From positions 90,423-154,422 of the forward strand of contig MCFE01000148.1 of the NCBI GenBank assembly GCA_002104905.1: 64,000 nucleotides of DNA, given 5' to 3'. Position 1 is the first letter of the stretch; each line of letters opens with the position of its first letter. The position numbers and the translations under genes were made by a program. The DNA comes from Basidiobolus meristosporus CBS 931.73 (taxonomy: Eukaryota; Basidiobolomycota; Basidiobolomycetes; Basidiobolales; Basidiobolaceae). Of the stretch, positions 10,475 through 21,200 are shown one piece after another. The notes under the pieces were generated by a model, which saw only the letters and a list, made by a program, of their open reading frames with translations, was not told the origin of the DNA and searched no databases.

Positions 10475-10987
10475 TATTGCAATTTAACAAGTAATCTGGA
10501 TGCAAGGAACTTATCAAGATATAGTGATAATATTTATAATAGTAAAGAGCATAAGAAAGGCAAAAGAGGATTTGTTGCTAAAGTATGATATACAAAGGTG
10601 CAGAAAGGCAACCTGATATGCAAGGCAACTATTAAGTTGGGAAAAAGAAGGAGAAACATGTTCTTGTGTAGTCAAGTATGAAAATGTTGTTTATTCATAA
10701 AGCTGGTAATTACATAACCTTTGTAGAAGTAATACAGCTGTGACACTAAGTAAGGAGGGATTCTTAACATTCAGGAGCATTCTGCAACAGTTTCAGGGCT
10801 TTTACATAAAATTAGGTCAAAAGTATTGTTTTGATCTTCACTACAGGGGTCAAATTGTCAGATCATAGATGTGAAGAAACTGGCAAAGTTGGGGCTGCAA
10901 ATAAGTCCTACAGTGACCAAGACTAGTCTAGAATTGTTAAGTGATTTTTAGCTGCTGAATGATAGCAAATAGTCCAATATTTCCACA
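10475..10987 (+). repeat. Solo LTR of the Copia-1 family with internal insertion
   Basis: Starts TATTGCAATTTAAC and ends AATATTTCCACA, matching the Copia-1 LTR. It is flanked by a perfect 5-bp duplication, TGACA, at 10470-10474 and 10988-10992. It is 513 bp instead of ~368, because ~145 bp of foreign sequence lies after 10535. No internal element sequence remains, so it is a recombinational solo LTR. Confidence 0.85.
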
Positions 10988-10992
10988 TGACA

Positions 10993-11156
10993 CAAGTGAG
11001 CCTTGCAAGATACAGCTCTGCCAAGCACTTGGGAAAGGTATCAGATGCTTCTCCTGGCAGTATTACAGGATGACTCCACTACTCCAGTTCCCAGAAAGTC
11101 CCAGCACTTCTGAGGGAATATTCAGATGCTTTTTGAAAAAAGTTGTAAGTTCATGA
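10993..11156 (+). pseudogene. Gypsy protease-RT linker continuing past the solo LTR
   Basis: DTSEPCKIQLCQALGKG and related frames up to ~11140 match ETSELSKTQFCRAPRKGTQM and the following linker of Gypsy-B at 14960-15080. It is the interrupted continuation of 9480-10470. Confidence 0.65.
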
Positions 11157-11159
11157 CAT

Positions 11160-11300
11160 TGACATAAGAAATAGTCCCTAGTGTGCAATAGTGTAGTAGT
11201 GCTTTCTTAGCATACCAATATTAGCCCAAAGCTTGCTTGCCTGCTTGAAATCAGGATAAAGCTCATGGAACAAATTACGCACATTCTGCTTGGCTGTAAG
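11160..11300 (-). other. Unidentified coding fragment
   Basis: The minus strand is open with a protein-like composition: TAKQNVRNLFHELYPDFKQA, then SKLWANIGMLRKHYYTIAH, before stops near 11165. I do not recognise it. It abuts the Gypsy-A LTR, so it is probably part of the host sequence or an older transposon into which Gypsy-A inserted. Confidence 0.35.
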
Positions 11301-11614
11301 TGTTATAAATAGTCACAAGGCAGGAGAGTAGAGCTAGGCAAGTCAGGACCAGGAAAGGACTTGGGTGTGGATCAACAAGGCAAGGCTGTTTACTTAAGAC
11401 CTGTGTTTACCAGAATAAGGAATACAAAAGGGGGATAGAGCTATATATACACTTTGGCAATATGGATGCCAAGAGATATATGAGTAGGATTTATGGGGTT
11501 CTGGGGTGAGGCACAGTAAGTGCACCATGATAGAAATATACTAAAGAACAGACTGGAATATCACATGGGGATATGCCAAGGGTTAGCTGATCAGGTAACC
11601 AGGTCATCTGACAT
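11301..11614 (-). repeat. Gypsy-A 3' LTR
   Basis: Direct repeat of 20874-21200, sharing for example CACAAGGCAG, GGTTCTGGGGTGAGGCACAG and ATACTAAAGAACA. It is 13 bp shorter, and the two copies are clearly diverged. Confidence 0.85.
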
Positions 11615-11927
11615 GGAGTTCTTTCAACTCAGGTTGCAAGAGGTTGTAAATAGGACCAAAAGGTAGGTTTTTTCCTTCTTCAGGGTTGATGGGACAATCA
11701 TAGGGTCTATGGGCTGGGAGTAGTTCAGCTTTCTTCTTGTCAAAGACATGGGCAAACTCTGGATACTTGGCAGGTATTTCATTGGAGGGGGTTCCTTCAG
11801 TGATGATAGGCTACTGGGTCTGGGGTAGCTTAGTAAAGGATACTTCCTTACCTGAAAAGTCAGGTAGTTTCATGGAGTTGACATGATGGATTCTGGGGAA
11901 TATCAGGATTTTGGTCTTCCAGTTAAC
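11615..11927 (-). pseudogene. Gypsy-A protease end and pre-RT segment
   Basis: The minus strand from 11927 reads VNWKTKILIFPRIHHVN and, further on, FDKKKAELLPAHRPYDCPI and LPFGPIYNL, which is the segment between protease and RT in chromoviral Gypsy elements. It continues the protease interrupted after NNPAI at 19159. RT should follow LQPELKEL, but the LTR starts there instead. Confidence 0.82.
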
Positions 11928-11940
11928 AGACTTGTTCCAT

Positions 11941-12308
11941 TGTTACAAGTCTTGGTATAAGAATTGTAGAGGAATAGGGAGTTTAGCTAGTATTGTATTC
12001 ACTATAACTGAGCTGATTTTATTGAGGTTCCAGCAGCTCCTTATATACATTTTTGCCAGATCAATTGCTGACTAATTTTATTTCCTAATGTAGGTTGTGG
12101 CTGATGACTCATTCAATTGCATCAGCATCACCCAAGAAGATCCTACCTAATATATCTATTTCTGTCTGATAAGGATCTGCTGATTCATTTGCTGACTAAT
12201 GCTGCTGATTTGATAGATAATACTGATATACTGATAACCTAAACATATACTAATTGATTGGACTAAAAAACTGATCTAACTTAAACATTCAAGCAACAGA
12301 TCACAACA
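11941..12308 (-). repeat. Gypsy-B 3' LTR
   Basis: Pairs with 15907-16273 with scattered substitutions and a few small indels. The polypurine tract lies at 12309-12320. Confidence 0.9.
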
Positions 12309-12745
12309 TTCTCCCCTGCTAAAGTTGAGAGGGCTCTCCTGAATCTCTTTTCTTGTGATACCAATATCTTGATGGTTCAGTATTATCAGCAAGTCTGCAA
12401 GCTTGATTCAGTCCCTATGCACTAAGTCTTCCCGTATATTGCCTTGTTTGTCTACTAGTAGGTAAGTTGTAAATGGACATTTCTGACATTCTTGAATGGT
12501 CCTGTCCATTGTGGCTCAAACTTCTTCCAAGTGTTGTTTCTTAGCAAAACAAAGTTCCCAACTGTCAATGCTTCTGGTGCTATAGTCTTATCAAATCTCT
12601 GATTCATCTTTTCTGCACTTTGAGATACTTTTGTCTGTGCTTCTTGATGTCTTTGTTCCAGTTGCTGGTGTCTACTTGGCTGCCTGAGTTCATCTTCTAA
12701 GGTGTCTGTAAGCTTTGGTTGTGTGAGATCTCCAGGAATCCTTGG

Positions 12746-13424
12746 TTAACATCCATACATAGAGTAAAATGGCAATTTTTGGGCAGTGTTGTGTACTCCA
12801 ACTCTGCATACAAAGAGTGCTTGGTCTATATACTCATCCCATCTACTGACAGCTCCATTTGCATACTTGGTCAGCACTTTTCCAAATAATCCATTAAACT
12901 GTTCAGTGACTCCATTAGTTCTGGGGTGATATGTCAAGGTTTTCAAGTATTTGATCTGCTGCATTTCCAGGTAAGCTTCCAATGTCTTTGCCATAAAGTT
13001 TGAGCCTCTATCAGATAGAATCTCTACAGGGCATCCAAACTTGAAAAGGATCTCATTGCACATGAAACTTGCAACTTCTTGTTCACTGGCTCTAGGTACA
13101 GCTTTAGCCACTGGCCATTTAGTGGCATGGTCAATTGCTACTAGGATCCAATGGTTGTATTTCCCAGTAGCTGGCAGTCTTCCAAAAAAGTCAATTCCCC
13201 ATCCTTCAAATGGTCTTACAGGCTCCAAGGGAAAGAGCTCAGCAATTCTATGTGGTTGGTCTTGGTTGAATTGGCAATTTGGGCATGTTTTCACTAGCTT
13301 CTCAATGTCATTTTTCATTCTGGGCCACCATGCTCTAGCTTTCACAAGGCTATACATTCCTTCAATTGAAAGATGTCCATATCCAGTGTGTAGCTTATGT
13401 ATTAAATCCAGGCAAGAAACATGA
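12746..13424 (-). pseudogene. Gypsy-B integrase
   Basis: The frame shows an HHCC finger end (CPNCQFNQ), GWGIDFFGRLPATGKYNHW (first Asp), ILSDRGSNFMAKTLEAYL (second Asp), HPRTNGVTEQFNG (Glu) and a tail VHNTAQKLPFYSMYGC. A stop at 12746 truncates it; similar sequence including FVLLRNNTWKKFEPQWTGPF continues out of frame to ~12480. All three catalytic acidic residues are present, so decay is mild here. Confidence 0.88.
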
Positions 13425-13522
13425 GGGCAATAGGCAATGGGGCTTCCATCAACAATTTCGTAGAGTGCTTCATCATATACTACAAATTTGCTGGCTTCAT
13501 CCTGAATAATCTTCTTGATATC

Positions 13523-13939
13523 TTAATGCACCTCATCAAGAATGGCTAGGTCCTCCAAGTACTTTGGTAATAGGCTAGGCCAATCTGATTCATGCACCAA
13601 GTTGAGTTGTGCAACTTGGCCTAATCTTGAAAAGGTATCAGCAACCATGTTGTTTTTTCCAGGGCAGTAGACAATCTCCAAGTCAAATTGCTGAATGTAT
13701 TCACACCATCTTTTCACTCTTCTAGAGAGTACCTTCTGAGTAAATATATAGTTGAGGGAGGCATGATCAGTTTTTACAGTGCATTTGACTCCTTCAATAT
13801 AGCATCTCCTTGTCTTCAAACAGTGTATTATAGCAAGCATCTCCTTCTCATGCACTAGATAGTTTTGTTTGGCTGAGTTCAGTTTCTTGGATTCAAAGGC
13901 AACAGGGTAGTTCTTTCCCTTGTGTTCTTGGCTCAACAC
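13523..13939 (-). pseudogene. Gypsy-B RNase H
   Basis: Contains PVAFESKKLNSAKQNYLVHE, KEMLAIIHCLKTRRCYIEG and KTDHASLNYIF, typical Ty3/Gypsy RNase H. The chromoviral linker FDLEIVYCPGKNNMVAD and an integrase lead follow. The frame starts after a stop; DASDYAIGGVLSQ-like sequence continues upstream with a TAA near 13960. Confidence 0.88.
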
Positions 13940-14748
13940 TCCACCAATTGCATAATCTTAAGCATCTGTGCCCAGAGTAAACTCTTTTCTGAAGTCAGGT
14001 ATTCTTAAGCTTGGCAGCTTAGCAAGTTCATTCTTGAGCATCTGGAAGGCAGTTTCACAAGTTATGTCCCAATTGTAGATGTTGTCTTGCTGGAGGATAT
14101 CAGTTAAAGGAGCTGCAATACTTCAAAGGACTTGACAAATCTCCAATAATTGGAAACCATTCCAAGGAATGATCTGAGCTCTGATATGTTATGGGGCTGC
14201 TTCACATTCTTGATAACTTCAACCTTTTTAGGGACTAAGGTTACTCCTGTGCTAGTCACTATGTGTCCCAGATATTCAACAAGTTCCTTGATGAATTCTT
14301 ACTTAGGTAGCTTGCCATAAAGCTTGTTCTCTCATAGCTTCTTCAAGATCTTTTCAATGTGCACCAAGTGATCCTCTTCTGTCTTGCTGTATATCAATAC
14401 ATCATCTAGGCAAATTATGACAAACTTGTCTATGTACTCCTGGAAGACAGTCTGCATCAGGGTCATGAATGCTGCAGGGGCTTTGGTGAGGCCAAAACTC
14501 ATGACTAAGTACTTTTAATGTCCATATCTGGTCCTGAATGTTGTCTTAGGGATGTCTTCTGGCTTCACCCTAATTTGGTTGTATCCTGACATGAGGTCAA
14601 TCTTACTGAAAATAGTGGCTTCATTGAGTTGGTCCAAGAGCTCATCAATCCAAGGTATAGGGTACTTATTTTTCACGGTAACTGAGTTGAGGGCTCTGTA
14701 GTCAATGCACATCCTAAGTGTTCCATCCTTCTTCTTCAGAAAAAGCAC
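13940..14748 (-). pseudogene. Gypsy-B reverse transcriptase
   Basis: [20 protein letters not shown] and [19 protein letters not shown] (14748-14560) are RT boxes 1-3. The YxDD box reads FVIICLDDVLIYS near 14390-14420, with both aspartates kept. Stops near 14515, 14310 and 13960 interrupt the frame. Confidence 0.87.
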
Positions 14749-14763
14749 TGGTGCTCCCCAAGG

Positions 14764-15291
14764 TTACTTGCTGGGTCTGATATATCCATGCTCCAGTAAC
14801 TGATCTATGTGTCTCTTCATCTCTTCCAGCTTCAATGGACTCATTCTGTAAGGTGTCTTACTCTCTGGAGGGCTATCTCCTGTTTCAATGGCATGATCCA
14901 CATTGATGACTAGTGGTAGGCTTACAAGCTCATCTGGAAATATGTTTGAGTATTCCTTCAAAAGAGTCTGGACCTTCTGGTGTACTGGAATTGAGGAATC
15001 CTGCTGTAATACTGCCATGAGGAACATCTGGGTACCTTTTCTTGGTGCTCTACAAAACTGTGTCTTGCTAAGTTCACTTGTTTCACACACATTGGAATTG
15101 ACCAAGTTAAAATCCAGTCTGGCAGGTAATAGCTCATAGGTCTTGTTGTCCTTCAAGAACTGAGTAGCATGGGCTCTCCAGCTGATTGATAGATTACAAC
15201 AAAATAGCCAGGTTTTCCTAAGTACAAGGTCAAACTTGCAGTTCCCAAATATATAGGCCTGTAGCTCTTCTTCATAGTATTTGATCTTCAT
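14764..15291 (-). pseudogene. Gypsy-B protease and linker to RT
   Basis: A 175-codon frame with LQAYIFGNCKFDLVLRKTWL, matching the ILGxxWL region of Gypsy proteases, then SNIFPDELVSLP and KTPYRMSPLKLEEMKRHIDQ, the standard lead into RT. The DSGA active-site stretch is not seen in this frame. Confidence 0.75.
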
Positions 15292-15404
15292 CCTTACTGG
15301 ATGAGTAATACAGTTGATTATGTGAGAGTTCCCATCACCTGTTGAGACATTCTATCAATTTGCCCAAGTAGATATCTATATTCATAGATGTACTCTTAGA
15401 CCTT

Positions 15405-15850
15405 TCATTTCTGTCTGAGCATTTTCACCTTTCTTCTTAGTAGTGTCTGTTGGCATGGGGGCTCAAAAGTATCCTGAATTTCCAACACAAACTCATCCCA
15501 GGTAGAGTTTGTAGAGCATCCCATTTTGGTGACTGACCTGATCTTGTTATGGTACCACTGTAAAGCTGCGTTTTCCAGGTAAGAGACTGCATAATGTACC
15601 TTGCTTTCTGGAGCAATTCCCTTAGCCTTGAAGGCTTCTTCAATCTGGAAGTGCCAAGTTCCCAGGTTTTCATTGACTCTACCATGGTACCGGTGGACCT
15701 TCACACTAAAGTTGCTCTTGACAGAGTTTTGCTAGCTTTGGGCCATGGTAGTCATTCCTTGTTGCTGCTGGCTAAGGATCTGGAGTAACTGTTGCTGTTG
15801 GGCCAGGATTTGTTGCATAGCATTCTTCCATTCTTGATTTTCCGACATCT
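15405..15850 (-). pseudogene. Gypsy-B gag
   Basis: VHRYHGRVNENLGTWHFQIE, AVSYLENAALQWYHN and TWDEFVLEIQDTFEPP mark the capsid of a retrotransposon gag gene. A glutamine-rich, coiled-coil-like N-terminus lies at 15850-15750. The zinc knuckle seen in Gypsy-A is absent, and gag appears joined closely to the protease. Confidence 0.8.
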
Positions 15851-15906
15851 TGAGGGAGGTTTCTTCTTTCTTCAGGAGGGAGGTTTCTGGTCATTGCTGC
15901 TACCAA

Positions 15907-16273
15907 TGTTACAAGTCTTGGTATAAGAGTTGTAGAGGAATAGGGAGTTTAGCTAGTATTGTATTCACTAGAACTTGAACTGATCATTATTGAGATTCCA
16001 GCAGCTCCTTATATACATTTTCCAGATCAATTGCTGACTATTTTATTTCCTAATGTAGACTGTGGCTGATGACTCATTGGATTGCATCATCATCACCCAA
16101 TAAGATCCATCCTAATATATCTATTTCTGTCTGATAAGGATCTGCTGATTCATCTGCTGACTAATGCTACTGATTTGATAGATAATTCTGATGTACTGAT
16201 AACCTAAACATATAACTAAGAGATTTGACTAAAAACTGATCTAACTGAAACATTCAAGCGGCAGATCATAACA
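15907..16273 (-). repeat. Gypsy-B 5' LTR
   Basis: Pairs with 11941-12308. Primer-binding sequence TGGTAGCAGCAATGACC (minus strand) follows at 15889-15905. Confidence 0.9.
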
Positions 16274-17070
16274 CCAGGGTACCATGCCAGGGCATGCGGT
16301 GCAATCTGCGGTCCCTAAGAGCAATTGGGTGTGATATTGTAGCTACCAGTAGGCCAGATTGCTCTTGGAAAATTTTGCATCATGTGAGACAATCTTGCAC
16401 ACTATGGCACAATCTGACACAATGAGGTTGGCACAAATGATCTTGCCCACTTGTAATGCCTGCATCACGTGAGCAATGGGATACTGCTATTATGGTAGGT
16501 AAAATCTGGTATTTGGATATGTTTCTTCAATGTAAATGAAAATAAATGCATATCATACTATCAACTAAACTGACACTTACCATTTTGGTTACCATCACTC
16601 CAATTGGATGGTATCTCAGTGGTTAATTAGTCCAAAAGTATCCTGAAGCTGTCAGCCCCCAATTGGCTCTTTTACCAATACACAAGCTACCTGATTCACC
16701 ATCAAGTATTGCATTTTGCCCATTAAGCAAGTAAATCTCTAATCCTAATGATTGGACAAGGTGTCATAGCTAGCATGCAACCAGTTTTATGGGTGCAAAT
16801 CAGATCAAATGGCTGCACTGGTGCCACAGATGATGTATAGATATGCAGGGTGTTTATTTATAGGGGTCCTGTGTCAAATGTGAGACAACCTTGATATTGC
16901 TTATATCAAAAATTTAGTGATCCCTGATTTGCAATCGCTTGATGCGGATTGCAAAAAAAATGCATTGTTTGGATCATTACAAATAATAGCAATTCAATGT
17001 AGTTGCATCATCTTCTCCTAGGCTTTTTTCTCACAGGGATTACTACTGAAGCATTTGATAGTGATTCACT

Positions 17071-18254
17071 TTACACACCTAAACTACTTTCTTGTTGACT
17101 ATCCTCTTGGCTACTTGTGTGTTTGTAGTCAGTATTTTGCCTCCTAGTTGATGAGTGCAATGCTGCAGCTTGGCCATGCTGAATTGCTCCAGATGATGCA
17201 ACTGAGCCAGCCTGCAGTGCTACGTGCTGATGCGTTCTTTTACTTGCCAAGGGCTCTGGTGGTGGAGGCACTTCATGCTGGTTATCATCAGTCAGTTCAC
17301 CAGAAGAAACTTGCTGATGGTCAGATGTAATGGCATGCGCAGACGCAACTTTATGCACTTGCATAGCCCTTAGCTGAGTTTGATGTGATGCTGCTTGTTG
17401 ATGCAACTTGGCCTGCTCCAATGGACTTGTGTCTTTTTGTGCAGTTTGGTGGGTTCTGGTGGTTTTGCTCTGAAGTGCGCATGTTGACCCAATATGTGTG
17501 GAGTCAATGCAAGGTGCTCTTGTGAAGGGTACTGGTGTAGTTTGGACTGACATGTGCTGATACGCTGAAGTTGCAAGGGATGGTAAGGAATCCAGCAAGG
17601 TGTGCTGGCACAATCTAGACAATGTTACTTGCAGTCTGTATTCTTCCTCTTGAAGCTCACCTTCTGATTCCTTAAGGTAGTCACTTACCCTCAGTCTAAT
17701 ACTTTGGAACTATTGCCTGGATGAGTCCTGTGTATATTGCTCTTGGAATCCACTTAGCTCTACTAATATATCACATATTACATTGGTCAGTTGAGGCAAG
17801 ACTCATTCAAAATCTCTTTGGTTCCCAAAGCTGAGGCACAAACAGACGCATCTGGCCTGTACTGAGCAAATTGTGCACAAAATTGCTCCTGCATGGCTTC
17901 CTCATCAAATCCCCTCACTCTCATATCATTCTTGATTTCAATACTTGTCTTGTTATATATCTTCTTACATACATCTGCTGGCATCTTGATGTAGAACTCA
18001 TGCCACAGCTCTCTACTCAGGTTCTTCCATCTTTGTTGACTCTCCAAGGTATCTAGTTCTGCTAGATTAATGAGTAGTGCCCAAATATCTGTATGAAGGC
18101 TCATCATAGACACTTGGTCCATACTGAAATCATTTGGCAAGAACTCAAACAGATTGGACATTGCCTTTTCTGGTCCAGACCATGCTTGTGAGCTGGAGGA
18201 TGGGTTTTGTCTGGGTTGAACTAAAGATGAGTTGAGACTTGGCATAGGGACCAT
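17071..18254 (-). pseudogene. Harbinger-2 accessory protein
   Basis: Homologue of 2053-3285. It begins MVPMPSLNSSLVQP at 18254, keeps FEFLPNDFSMDQVSMMSLH and WKNLSRELWHEFYIKMPAD, and breaks near 17790 with a frameshift. The C-terminal T/S/Q-rich part is readable at 17622-17071. Differences from copy 1 fall often at CpG sites. Confidence 0.7.
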
Positions 18255-18613
18255 AGTGACAGATTTGGATACTTACACAGCAGTGTATTGGCATCAACCT
18301 GGTCTTATATGAAATATATATGAAAAGTAATGTGATTGCTGAATTTTCCCTATATTATTCATGATGCATGTAGGATTGCATTGGCATGGATCAGATCACA
18401 TCAATTGCAGATTTCCTCTCTGATTATAAACTTGTGAGTAAAACATCAATACAAATACCCAGTCATTGCTTGAGGATGATTTTTGTGACATAACAATGGG
18501 ATACATGGCAATTGGTGCAGATATAATCATAATGCATGCAAAATCAGATAAATAAAGCTGATTGTGCGATATCAATTCATATCACCTCAGCCCAATCCTT
18601 CACCTATTTTAAT

Positions 18614-19058
18614 ATGACTTACTCATCTGAATGGTCTTTTCTCATCAATCCCACCACTACTACTGGATTTCCTTTTGACATACTAGAGGAGATATATACC
18701 AAGTACTTTGGTCCATCTACCCCCATCTACTCAATGAATCCCCTTGTTAAGCTTCTCTACTGTGTCAAAAGCTATTGCCTTACATGGTTTCATCTCACCA
18801 TCCATGGCAACAAAAGCTCTAGAAGCTTTCATTCCCAGCTGACAGCAATGGAGATTTAATCATTTCAGAGTGAGGGTAGAGCATACATTTGGATATCTGA
18901 AGAGATTCAGCACATTGGCAGGTAAATTCAGAGGAAAGTCATATATAGGAGAAAACAGCAAAATAGGTAAAATAGTTAAGATACTTATCAATGCACAGTA
19001 TATTCATACAAGAAGACATCCACTGAGAGAAATGTGTCTGGATCATTATGAAGAGTAA
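18614..19058 (+). pseudogene. Harbinger-2 transposase, catalytic core deleted
   Basis: MTYSSEWSFLINPTTTTGFP starts at 18614 and runs to TAME. The sequence then jumps straight to FNHFRVRVEHTFGYLKRF, skipping ~440 bp that in Harbinger-1 encode the first two catalytic aspartates. The joint has a short GAGAT microhomology. The C-terminal part continues in another frame to 19058. Confidence 0.85.
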
Positions 19059-19158
19059 ATAAAGCAAGGAAAGCACTACTCTGAGCAGCATAAGTAAGAT
19101 TGAGTAAAATCATCAGTAACTATATCATACCATTAGCACTATCCAACAGAACAAGTCT

Positions 19159-20470
19159 AATAGCTGGGTTATTATGACTAAGCCATGAGCTTCCAAGTAC
19201 TATGGAGTAGTGGGGAGAGTAGACAATGTTAAAGGCTAGTGTCTTGTGGTGACCAGTATTCAACAGCTGGAGTAGACATGTCTTATGGTTAACAGTACTG
19301 GAGGAGAGGGATCTACCATCAATAACTTCTGCTTGGACAGGACAGGATTTCAGGATAGTGGGGATTTTGTGCTTCTGGACAAAGGACTGGTCAATGAAAC
19401 TGGAGGAAGCACCAGAATCTATGGGGGCAAGGACATGGACAGGACTGGACTTAGGGATATGGATGCTGACAGGCATTCTTAAGGACTGGATGGACTTGGT
19501 AGCATATGATGTTTCTTGAATATGTTGAGTTTTCATTGGAGGGTTCAGTTGCAAGCCTGTCATTGTGAATGGACACTGGAGTTTCCCAACAATTGTGGAG
19601 AAGGCTGTTCACTTGGTGATTGCAGGAGTTTGAAGCCGGACTTCTTGTTGGGACAAGACTTGGTAAAATGGCCTGGTTGACCACAGTACAGGCAGAGGTT
19701 TGCCTGCTGACATCCACATCTTTCTTCTTTTGTAAGTTTCTTGTATTTGGCTCTGTCAATTTGCATAGGATCTTCAGGCTTAGTAATGGGTGACTGGATT
19801 ACTGGGAAGGAGGTTGGCTGATAAGTATGTCAGAACTTTTGTTTCTTCTGGAAAAGATGACTGCCACATTGGATTGCTTGATGTATAGCTTCACCCAAGG
19901 TAGTTGGGTCAGGGAGTGTGAGTAGTAGGTCACTGACTTAATCATTAAGTCCATCTTGAAGCTGACTAATTAGGGCAGCATCACCCCAAAGGCTGAAGTC
20001 ACTGGCTAGTAGGTGGAATTCAGAAGCATAGGCAGGTGCAGGTCTGTTTCCTTGCTTCAAATTCTTGATCTTGTTGGCAGCAGTTCTGGCTTGGTCAATG
20101 TTGCCAAATGTTAGCTCCATGTCTGTGAGGGGGGTATGGTAGTCACTGAGTAGAGGGAAGTTGGTTTCCACCATAGGGGAGACCATTTCTGGGCAGTTCC
20201 AGTGAGTAGGCTGGAGTTATATCCAGCTTTTGCTTGATTTGTTGGGAACCAATTGGGTTGTAGCAACAAGTGATGTTTGACTTTGTTGATGAAACCTTGG
20301 AACTCATTTTGAGAGCCACTGAACTTAGTAGTGGAAGTGATCTTGGGGTCATGGTAGGAGGGAGTATGGATAAGATGTTGAGTATTTTGGCTCTGAAGCT
20401 GAGCAACAGTGTTTCTGAGATCTGCATTACCTTTTTGCAGCTGGGCAAAGGCAGCCATGATGCTTGCATA
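19159..20470 (-). pseudogene. Gypsy-A gag and protease
   Basis: Minus strand: capsid (KFSGSQNEFQGFINKVKHHL, NIDQARTAANKIKNLKQGN, YASEFHLLASDFSLWGDAAL) at ~20350-19940. A CCHC zinc knuckle, CLYCGQPGHFTKSC, follows near 19700-19660. The aspartic protease has APIDSGASSSFID near 19430-19390 and SIVLGSSWLSHNNPAI ending at 19159, where Harbinger-2 is inserted. Stops and frame changes lie between the pieces. This is a Ty3/Gypsy gag-protease that is no longer translatable. Confidence 0.87.
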
Positions 20471-20873
20471 GTTATATTCTAGACTGGCCAGGTTGGGTTA
20501 GCAGGAGGTGGAGAGGTTTCTTGAGCTTGTTCAGGAGTACCAGATACTACTAGCTGATATGGAGGTTAGAAAGCCATTAGTTTGTCAGTAATACATTTAT
20601 TGAGCTACAATCCCCAACTTTAAGTAAGTTAGCATCACTTCAGAAGGTACTGACTTTATTGTTCTTTGATAGAGTATTGTACCAAAGCTTCCAATGCTGT
20701 AACAACTGTAAACTACACCAGCAGGGTAATAAGATGAATGCAGCTTGGGCCAATAACTTTACAATAAAGATTCAGGGAGATACTTGCTGTATGTATTCCT
20801 TTACAAGTTCTTCTCAAGAACTTTGGGTACAAGGCAGAGATCCACAGGTAAGTCAAGAGTAGTCTGATAAAAC
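20471..20873. other. Gypsy-A leader
   Basis: Between the gag start and the 5' LTR there is AT-rich sequence with no recognisable gene. No clear standard tRNA primer site is visible next to 20874. Confidence 0.5.
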
Positions 20874-21200
20874 TGTTATGAGTAGGCACAAGGCAGAAGA
20901 GCAGAGCTAGGCAAGGGAGGACCTGGAGAGGACTTAGGTGTGGATCACAAGGCAAGGCATGTTTCCAAGGCAAGGCTACTTACTCAAGACCTGTGTTTAT
21001 TGGACTGAGGAATACCTAAGTGGGGATAGTACAATAAATACTTTTTGGCAATATGGATGCCAATATTGGCTAATACTAATGGGGTTCTGGGGTGAGGCAC
21101 AGTAAGTGTGCCAAGATGGAAATATACTAAAGAACAAACTAGAATATCACATGGAGATATGTCAGGGGTTGGCTGATCATGTGACCAGGTCATATGACAT
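20874..21200 (-). repeat. Gypsy-A 5' LTR
   Basis: 327-bp direct repeat of 11301-11614, beginning TGTTATGAGTAGG and ending CATATGACAT. Confidence 0.85.

Larger units (their letters stand above)
11941..16273 (-). mobile_element. Gypsy-B: Ty3/Gypsy LTR retrotransposon
   Basis: LTRs of ~368 bp (11941-12308 and 15907-16273) begin TGTTACAAG and end (A)TAACA/ACAACA. The flanks CCAT (11937-11940) and CCAG (16274-16277) are a probable 4-bp duplication with one mismatch. Order on the minus strand is gag, protease, RT, RNase H, integrase, as in Ty3/Gypsy. Several stops and frameshifts break the frame. The minus-strand sequence TTGGTAGCAGC next to the 5' LTR is a conventional tRNA 3'-end primer site, and GCAGGGGAGAA next to the 3' LTR is the polypurine tract. 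Confidence 0.92.
11928..19158. mobile_element. Harbinger-2: PIF/Harbinger copy in Gypsy-A protease, split by Gypsy-B
   Basis: The left end AGACTTGTTCC is at 11928-11938 and the right end (A)GAACAAGTCT at 19149-19158. Flanking triplets AAC (11925-11927) and AAT (19159-19161) fit a 3-bp duplication with one change. Excision joins NNPAI to NW of the Gypsy-A protease in frame. Gypsy-B (11941-16273) lies 13 bp inside the left end. The copy has lost the transposase core and the AGTGCC-rich right subterminal block seen in Harbinger-1, so it is non-autonomous. Confidence 0.88.
11301..21200 (-). mobile_element. Gypsy-A: internally deleted Ty3/Gypsy element hosting Harbinger-2
   Basis: LTRs at 11301-11614 and 20874-21200 begin TGTTAT and end TGACAT. 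The flanks are GTAAG and GTAAA, a 5-bp duplication with one mismatch. Inside, on the minus strand, are capsid, zinc knuckle, protease and the short segment up to the start of RT, then the 3' LTR follows directly. RT, RNase H and integrase are missing. Without Harbinger-2 the element is only ~2.7 kb, a non-autonomous deletion derivative. Confidence 0.85.
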
